From Pseudovibrio brasiliensis (lineage in GTDB: Bacteria > Pseudomonadota > Alphaproteobacteria > Rhizobiales > Stappiaceae): a stretch of 64,000 bases of DNA. How positions within the stretch are numbered: the first letter of the stretch is position 1; each line of letters opens with the position of its first letter. Location of the stretch: positions 3,080,341-3,144,340 of the forward strand of contig NZ_CP074126.1 of NCBI RefSeq assembly GCF_018282095.1, given 5' to 3'. The position numbers and the translations under genes were made by a program. The notes below the pieces were generated by a model, which was not told where the DNA came from, made no database searches, and worked only from the letters and a program-made list of their open reading frames with translations. Of this stretch, positions 59,545 to 64,000 are shown one piece after another.

Positions 59545-60339
59545 ATGACCTATATTGCGATGGGTGAACACAACCTTTGTGACGAACATATCTGCTGTGC
59601 GATTTCCGATAAGAAATGCGTGCAAGGCTATCAGCTGAAGAAGGATTGGCTGAGCCAGCAGTTCGCCTCAGGCTATCAGTTCATCAAGCTCGATGAGCGG
59701 GCAAAGGTGTTTATCGAGTTCGGTCCTGCAGAGGCTGGCTGGGCGCCTGTGGTGGCTCCACGGCACTTGCTGGTGAACTGCTTCTGGGTTTCCGGCAAGT
59801 ACAAAGGACAGGGGCATGGCAAGGCATTGCTCGCCAAGGCCGTGGAGGCTGCTGAGCAAGCTGGTGCTGATGGTTTGGTGACGATTGCCGGTGCCAAGAA
59901 GATGCCTTTCCTCTCAGACGGCAAATGGTTCAAGCAGCAAGGGTTTGAGGTTTGTGATAGCTCGCCTGATGGGATTGAGCTGCTGCGGCTTGGTGTTGGT
60001 GGTTCAGATGGTTCCGCTTCATTCTCCGAGAGTGTCCAGAAGGGTGCAGGGCTGAGCAAAGAGGGGCTTGTTGCTTACTACTCCAACCGCTGTCCGTTTA
60101 CAGACCATCATGTGACGCAGAACCTGAAAGAAGCAGCTCAGCGGCGTGGGTTGCCGCTCAAGATTGTTCATCTGGATACGCTAGAAAAGGCGCAGTCAGC
60201 ACCGACGCCTGCCACGATTTTTTCGCTTTATTGGAGCGGAAGATTTGTCACCACAGACCTGAGTGTCTGTATGGATTCACGCTTCGACAAGATCATGCAA
60301 AAGGCATTGAATGAGAAAGTGTCTATCGAAGTGGTTTGA
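59545..60339 (+). CDS. GNAT acetyltransferase with YoaP-type C-terminal domain
   Basis: This 264-residue protein has an N-terminal GNAT fold: NCFWVSGKYKGQGHGKALLA holds the acetyl-CoA loop (Q/R-x-x-G-x-G/A as KGQGHGK), followed by VTIAGAKKMPFLSDGKWFKQ and QGFEVCDSSPDG. The C-terminal 90 residues (LVAYYSNRCPFTDHHVTQNL, then IFSLYWSGRFVTTDLSVC) match the YoaP-like domain, which has a thioredoxin-like look with a single cysteine in NRCPF. The substrate is unknown. An N-terminal CDEHICCAISDKKC cysteine cluster is notable. Confidence 0.88.
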   Translation: MTYIAMGEHNLCDEHICCAISDKKCVQGYQLKKDWLSQQFASGYQFIKLDERAKVFIEFGPAEAGWAPVVAPRHLLVNCFWVSGKYKGQGHGKALLAKAVEAAEQAGADGLVTIAGAKKMPFLSDGKWFKQQGFEVCDSSPDGIELLRLGVGGSDGSASFSESVQKGAGLSKEGLVAYYSNRCPFTDHHVTQNLKEAAQRRGLPLKIVHLDTLEKAQSAPTPATIFSLYWSGRFVTTDLSVCMDSRFDKIMQKALNEKVSIEVV

Positions 60340-60350
60340 TTGTTTCAGGT

Positions 60351-60458
60351 GAATCGAATTTTGGTGAGGCATAAGGATCTGATTCAAGTGTGCGGGCTAG
60401 TGTGTTGAAATCAGATTCAAAATTGCTGATCGGGGAAGATGGTCATTTCAGATGAATC
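60351..60458. promoter_or_regulatory. GANTC cluster downstream of HIT gene
   Basis: Four GANTC sites (60351, 60381, 60414, 60454) lie in 108 bases. GANTC is the methylation site of the cell-cycle methyltransferase CcrM in alphaproteobacteria. The chance rate is about one per 256 bases. Confidence 0.6.
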
Positions 60459-60513
60459 GAAATTTCTTCGCGCAATCTGGTGTGAGTGCGCGAGGTTGTT
60501 TCGGGTGAAATGA

Positions 60514-60951
60514 TCAGGAATGAGCTGCAACAGCTGCGCGGATTTTCTCTGCGTTTGCTTTGAGCTTTTCGCTGTCTTCCATCTCGCCGGTGTGTGGTCG
60601 CAGGGAGATGCCTTCGGTGCGTGGGATGACATGGAAGTGGGTGTGGAACACCATCTGTCCGCCAGCGCCTTCGTTGAACTGGTGAATGGTGATGCCGTCT
60701 GCATCGAAAGCCTGCTTCAGCACGCGTGCCATTTTCTGCGCGGTCTTTGCTACAGCGGTCAGTTCGGCTTCTTCGATATCAAGGATGTTGCGGGAACCCT
60801 TCTTAGGAAGAACCAGCACGTGGCCATCTGCGCGCGGCATAATATCCATGATAACAATGGTGTTTTCGTCTTCGTAGACCTTCTCGGAAGGCAGTTCGCC
60901 GCGCAAGATTTTGGCGAAGATGTTCTGGTCATCGTAGGACGGGCTGGTCAT
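60514..60951 (-). CDS. HIT family nucleotide-binding protein
   Basis: This 145-residue protein is a histidine-triad hydrolase of the Hint branch: NIFAKILRGELPSEKVYED at the start, IMDIMPRADGHVLVLPKKG in the middle, and the active triad in HTHFHVIPR (H-x-H-x-H), with NEGAGGQMVFHTH just before it. Such enzymes hydrolyse nucleoside phosphoramidates or AMP-lysine compounds. The start at 60951 follows GAGGATATC. It is a single leftward gene flanked on both sides by GANTC-rich DNA. Confidence 0.95.
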   Translation of the reverse strand: MTSPSYDDQNIFAKILRGELPSEKVYEDENTIVIMDIMPRADGHVLVLPKKGSRNILDIEEAELTAVAKTAQKMARVLKQAFDADGITIHQFNEGAGGQMVFHTHFHVIPRTEGISLRPHTGEMEDSEKLKANAEKIRAAVAAHS

Positions 60952-61033
60952 CTTGATATCCTCTGAAACTATCATTTTACCGGTGTATCCGTTGTGAGCG
61001 AAATGGCTCACGGGTCCTTGTCGGTAGTTAATC

Positions 61034-61160
61034 CGATTCATTGACCAAGATCACTGGAGAATCAATGTGTGGTTTGGGTGGAGTTGTTGAGAACCTGATC
61101 GTACTTAAGAAACTGATTCAAGTTTGGAAGGATTCATGAGTCTCTTCAGAGTCTTGAATC
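61034..61160. promoter_or_regulatory. Dense GANTC cluster upstream of HIT gene
   Basis: Seven GANTC sites (61034, 61059, 61115, 61131, 61138, 61149, 61156) lie in 127 bases. GATTCAAG (61115-61122) and CTTGAATC (61153-61160) form an 8-bp inverted repeat around several of them. The cluster covers the region between the HIT gene and the DUF482 gene end. Confidence 0.65.
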
Positions 61161-61178
61161 GATGTTTTAAAGTAGGTT

Positions 61179-62441
61179 CTAGTTGCCCTGCTGGCGAAAC
61201 GGGCCGTGTTCCGACAGGATTTTCTGTTCGTGCAGAACGGCTTGGCGTTCCTGTTTCAGATAGTCTGCGACTGCATTCCTTAAAGAAGGGTGTGCAATCC
61301 AATGGGCAGAGTAGGTGAGGCTCGGCATATAGCCGCGTGCCAGTTTGTGGCTGCCTTGCGCGCCAGCCTCAACCCGCTGTAAGCCGCGGGACAGGGCGAA
61401 CTCGATGGCCTGATAATAGCAGATCTCAAAATGCAGGCAGGGGTGGTTTTCGATACAGCCCCAGTTGCGGCCATAAAGCGTGTTGCCGCCGATCATGTTG
61501 AGCGCGCCCGCAATATAACGGCCTTCGCGCTTGGCCATGATTAGTAGGGTGTGGTCAGAAAGCCTCTCGCCCAGTAGTGAAAAGAATTCGCGGTTCAGGT
61601 AAGGAGAACCCCACTTGCGGCTGCCGGTGTCCAGATAGAACTCATAGAACGCGTCCCAGTGGCTTTCTGTCAGATCCGGCCCAGTGATCCATTCGACCTC
61701 TATATCGTTCTCCAGCGCGGTTTTACGCTCCTTACGGATGCTTTTGCGTTTGCGGGAGGAGAGTGCCTCCAAAAACTGCGCGAAATCGCTGTAGCCGTTG
61801 TTCTCCCAATGGAACTGTTGGTCGGTGCGTAGAAGGAAACCTTCTTTGCCGAGTTCTTTCCATTCCTGCTCTGTGAGGAAGGTGAGATGGGCTGAGGAGC
61901 CTTCAATGCGGACAGTCAGTTCTTTCAGACCCTGTGTGAGGATCTTGATGGCCTCTGGGCGGTTGGCGTCCGGTGATATCAGGAGGCGCCGACCCGGAAC
62001 GGGTGTGAACGGGATGGAGCATTGCAGTTTGGGGTAGTAGTTTCCGCCTGCACGATGGAAGGCGTCAGCCCACGCATAATCGAAGACGTACTCGCCCTGA
62101 CTGTGGCTCTTAGCATAAGTCGGAACCGCGGCGATGGGTTTGCCGTCTTGCTCCCACCAGATGTGCTGAGGGATCCAGCCTGCTTCCCACCCAACGCATT
62201 TGCTTTCTTCCAGTGCCTGTAAAAAGGCATGTGAAAGCATGGGGTTAAACTCAGAAACTTGAGAGTTTGATTCAGTTTCCGGGTTTGGGTTGGATTGGGT
62301 CGTTTCAGATGAATCGATCCAATCCTGCTGGTCATAAAGGATCGGCGGTGTGCCGGGATTTGCCAGTGCGTCCCAATCCATGCTGGGGATCTCATCCAGA
62401 GAGGAGAGGACTTTCAGAATGGGTGATGGTGGTACTGACAA
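61179..62441 (-). CDS. DUF482 (FemAB/GNAT-like) peptidogalycan biosynthesis-type protein
   Basis: This protein of about 420 residues belongs to the DUF482 family of GNAT/FemAB-like enzymes. Typical segments are NPMLSHAFLQALEESKCVGW, VFDYAWADAFHRAGGNYYPK, SIPFTPVPGRRLLI, FHWENNGYSDFAQFLEALSS with RKRKSIRKERKTA, and RVEAGAQGSHKLARGYMPSL. The family is thought to modify peptides or cell-wall precursors; the substrate is unknown. I chose TTG 62441 with AGGA upstream, 11 bases after the GDPD stop, because no ATG fits. Residues near 42-63 (DSSETTQSNPNPETESNSQ) are a low-complexity insert that contains a repeat also found at 60446-60460. Confidence 0.88.
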   Translation of the reverse strand: MSVPPSPILKVLSSLDEIPSMDWDALANPGTPPILYDQQDWIDSSETTQSNPNPETESNSQVSEFNPMLSHAFLQALEESKCVGWEAGWIPQHIWWEQDGKPIAAVPTYAKSHSQGEYVFDYAWADAFHRAGGNYYPKLQCSIPFTPVPGRRLLISPDANRPEAIKILTQGLKELTVRIEGSSAHLTFLTEQEWKELGKEGFLLRTDQQFHWENNGYSDFAQFLEALSSRKRKSIRKERKTALENDIEVEWITGPDLTESHWDAFYEFYLDTGSRKWGSPYLNREFFSLLGERLSDHTLLIMAKREGRYIAGALNMIGGNTLYGRNWGCIENHPCLHFEICYYQAIEFALSRGLQRVEAGAQGSHKLARGYMPSLTYSAHWIAHPSLRNAVADYLKQERQAVLHEQKILSEHGPFRQQGN

Positions 62442-62452
62442 ATCGATAGATC

Positions 62453-63220
62453 CTAGAGGGGCTCTTTGTCCGGATTGAAGCCTTCGAAAACGATCTGGTC
62501 CGCATGCTTGGCAGCATTGAGACGGTCTTCTTTGGTTCTGACGGTCCATGTCATCACCGGCAGGCCATAAAACTCACGCAGGAAGCTTGGGCCGTCTGCT
62601 GGCAGATCTTTCACAAAGAATGAAACGAAGTGCGGGTCAGTGCCAGCCATATGCACCATCCAGGAAATCTTCTCGATTTCGTGCTCTGTCAGGTTCAGGT
62701 GATCGTTTTCGCTCAGCGTGGTCATGGAGATGCAGCCGCGCGGAATTTGTGGTGCAACGTCCTTCATGGTCCGAAGCATCTTCGGGTCGAAGGATTTTAT
62801 TGCTGCCGGGCCTTTATAATCGCTGAGGATTTTGGCGATGGTTTTAATGAACTCATCCTGACCTTCTGGACGGTTCAGGGTTTTGATTTCAATAACCAGT
62901 GGCACTTTGCCGTCAACCAGCTCCAGCAGTTCCTGCAGGGTCCAGATTGGATCGTCAGAGCCACGCATAGACAGCTTGCGAAGGTCAGCCAGATCGAAGT
63001 CGATCACGTTGCCTTCGCCATGGGTGAGGCGCTCAAGGTTTGGATCGTGGAACACGATGACCTGGCCGTCCTTGGTCTCCTGCAGGTCAACCTCAATGGC
63101 GAAGTTGTTCTCTACAGCAGCTTTGACTGCGGACGGGGTGTTTTCAAGAATGCCTGCTTCTTTGTTATGGAAGCCGCGGTGAGCGATCGGACGGGCGGTG
63201 AGCCAGGAAAGATCTTGCAT
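62453..63220 (-). CDS. Glycerophosphodiester phosphodiesterase family protein
   Basis: This 255-residue TIM-barrel hydrolase splits glycerophosphodiesters into an alcohol and glycerol 3-phosphate. It shows PIAHRGFHNKEAGILENTPS (catalytic histidine and arginine), FAIEVDLQETKDGQVIVFHD (metal-binding E, D and the second histidine), LERLTHGEG, and VPLVIEIKTLNR. No signal peptide is seen, so it is cytoplasmic, like UgpQ. The ATG at 63220 is preferred; an in-frame TTG at 63244 is possible. It lies between ridA and the DUF482 gene in a leftward operon. Confidence 0.95.
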   Translation of the reverse strand: MQDLSWLTARPIAHRGFHNKEAGILENTPSAVKAAVENNFAIEVDLQETKDGQVIVFHDPNLERLTHGEGNVIDFDLADLRKLSMRGSDDPIWTLQELLELVDGKVPLVIEIKTLNRPEGQDEFIKTIAKILSDYKGPAAIKSFDPKMLRTMKDVAPQIPRGCISMTTLSENDHLNLTEHEIEKISWMVHMAGTDPHFVSFFVKDLPADGPSFLREFYGLPVMTWTVRTKEDRLNAAKHADQIVFEGFNPDKEPL

Positions 63221-63276
63221 GGATTTTCGAAACTGCTTCTTCAATAAAAGGAGATGTGTTCTGCGGACAGAACGGA

Positions 63277-63744
63277 TTAGTCGGCAATTTCGAAAATTGC
63301 TTCGATCTCAACGGCAGCGTTGAAAGGCAAGGAGCCAGCGCTGACAGCGGAGCGTGCGTGACGGCCAGCATCACCCATTGCTGCAACCATGAAATCAGAT
63401 GCGCCATTGATGACTTTAGGCTGATCGCCAAAATCGCCATTGGAGTTGACGAAGCCAACGATTTTGACGAGGCGGATGACTTTGGACAGGTCGCCAGTTG
63501 CCGCTTTTGCCTGTGCCAGCAGATTGATTGCGCAAAGGCGTGCAGCTTCCACACCATCTTCAATGCTCAGATCTGCGCCAACCTTGCCAACTTTTGCGAT
63601 CTTGCCGTCCTGCATTGGCAGCTGGCCAGAGATGAAAAGCTGGTTTCCGGTTTTTACGAAAGGCACGTAATTGGCAGCAGGTGCAGCAGCTTCCGGCAGT
63701 GTGACGCCAAGCTTTTCTAGGTTTTGCTGGATTGTGTCAGACAT
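63277..63744 (-). CDS. RidA family enamine/imine deaminase
   Basis: This 155-residue protein matches the longer RidA subgroup: NLEKLGVTLPEAAAPAANYV, FVKTGNQLFISGQLPMQDGK, AARLCAINLLAQAKAATGDL and ARSAVSAGSLPFNAAVEIEA. The arginine in HARSAVS is the substrate-binding residue of the family. RidA removes reactive enamines made by pyridoxal phosphate enzymes. The start at 63744 has GGAGGG nine bases upstream. It is the first gene of a leftward RidA-GDPD-DUF482 cluster. The 256 bases beyond it to the window end hold no supported gene. Confidence 0.95.
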   Translation of the reverse strand: MSDTIQQNLEKLGVTLPEAAAPAANYVPFVKTGNQLFISGQLPMQDGKIAKVGKVGADLSIEDGVEAARLCAINLLAQAKAATGDLSKVIRLVKIVGFVNSNGDFGDQPKVINGASDFMVAAMGDAGRHARSAVSAGSLPFNAAVEIEAIFEIAD

Positions 63745-64000
63745 TCGGCTTTCCCTCCGGTTCGGAATGTTCTTTTGCAATAAGTGATGCAATTCCACGA
63801 AAACTCAAGAGTTTATCTCTTCACGAAGCCGTGGTTTGCAAGGTGATGCGCAGACTCACATTAGAATCACCAGAGTTGCAAGGGTGCATGGCGCGTTGTC
63901 TACGTGGGAAACGTGTATCCAATTTGAAAGATTTACCCTAGCTCTGATTTCCTTGGCGGAATGTTTGCGTTGGTACTGGCGTTTATGCACTCTTTGGAGA

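Overview
The window looks like a chromosomal segment of a marine-type alphaproteobacterium. The gene set (LipB, a FliN-like motor switch protein, MgtE, DUF1489, DUF599, a ClpS-ClpA pair, a phasin, a RidA-glycerophosphodiesterase-DUF482 cluster) and the GTA-like phage tail genes point to Hyphomicrobiales, perhaps a Stappiaceae such as Pseudovibrio. The genus is an inference from gene content.

Region 1 (1-3118) is host DNA: a secreted protein, acylphosphatase, lipB, a small FliN-like protein and a tRNA-Leu(GAG) gene.

Region 2 (3098-38195) is a complete-looking lambda-type siphovirus prophage of about 35 kb, inserted in the 3' end of the tRNA. A 22-bp direct repeat marks attL and attR. Each end carries three tandem 12-bp repeats that look like integrase arm sites. 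From left to right it holds: integrase; a two-gene membrane cargo operon; a leftward early operon with a GapR-like protein; a CI/Cro-like switch with shared operators in pL and pR; replication-type genes; a DNA adenine methyltransferase; terminase; portal; a fused protease-capsid; head-tail joining genes; tail tube; frameshifting tail chaperones; tape measure; a GTA-like tail tip; a lysis cassette with a nested spanin pair and a holin-like protein; and a leftward cluster next to attR. At least five units of unknown function (4891-7007, 12669-12833, 14438-14880, 23098-23841, 28143-29330), and probably a sixth (36603-37355), interrupt the conserved order. Most encode membrane proteins. These are the best candidates for undescribed lysogenic-conversion, exclusion or defence functions.

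Region 3 (38199-64000) is host DNA again. It begins with the displaced terminator of the tRNA. It then holds mgtE, a VOC protein, two proteins of unknown role, a GGDEF-EAL protein, a ClpP-like peptidase, thiE, a class III cyclase overlapping a DUF599 gene, an alcohol dehydrogenase remnant, panC, a VWA/J-domain pair, a D,D-carboxypeptidase with a SPOR domain, a phasin, clpS-clpA, an AzlC/AzlD exporter, a GNAT-YoaP protein, a HIT protein and a leftward RidA-GDPD-DUF482 cluster. Two dense clusters of GANTC (the CcrM methylation motif) flank the HIT gene.

No rRNA, CRISPR array or insertion sequence was seen. All family names come from reading the translations; no database search was run.
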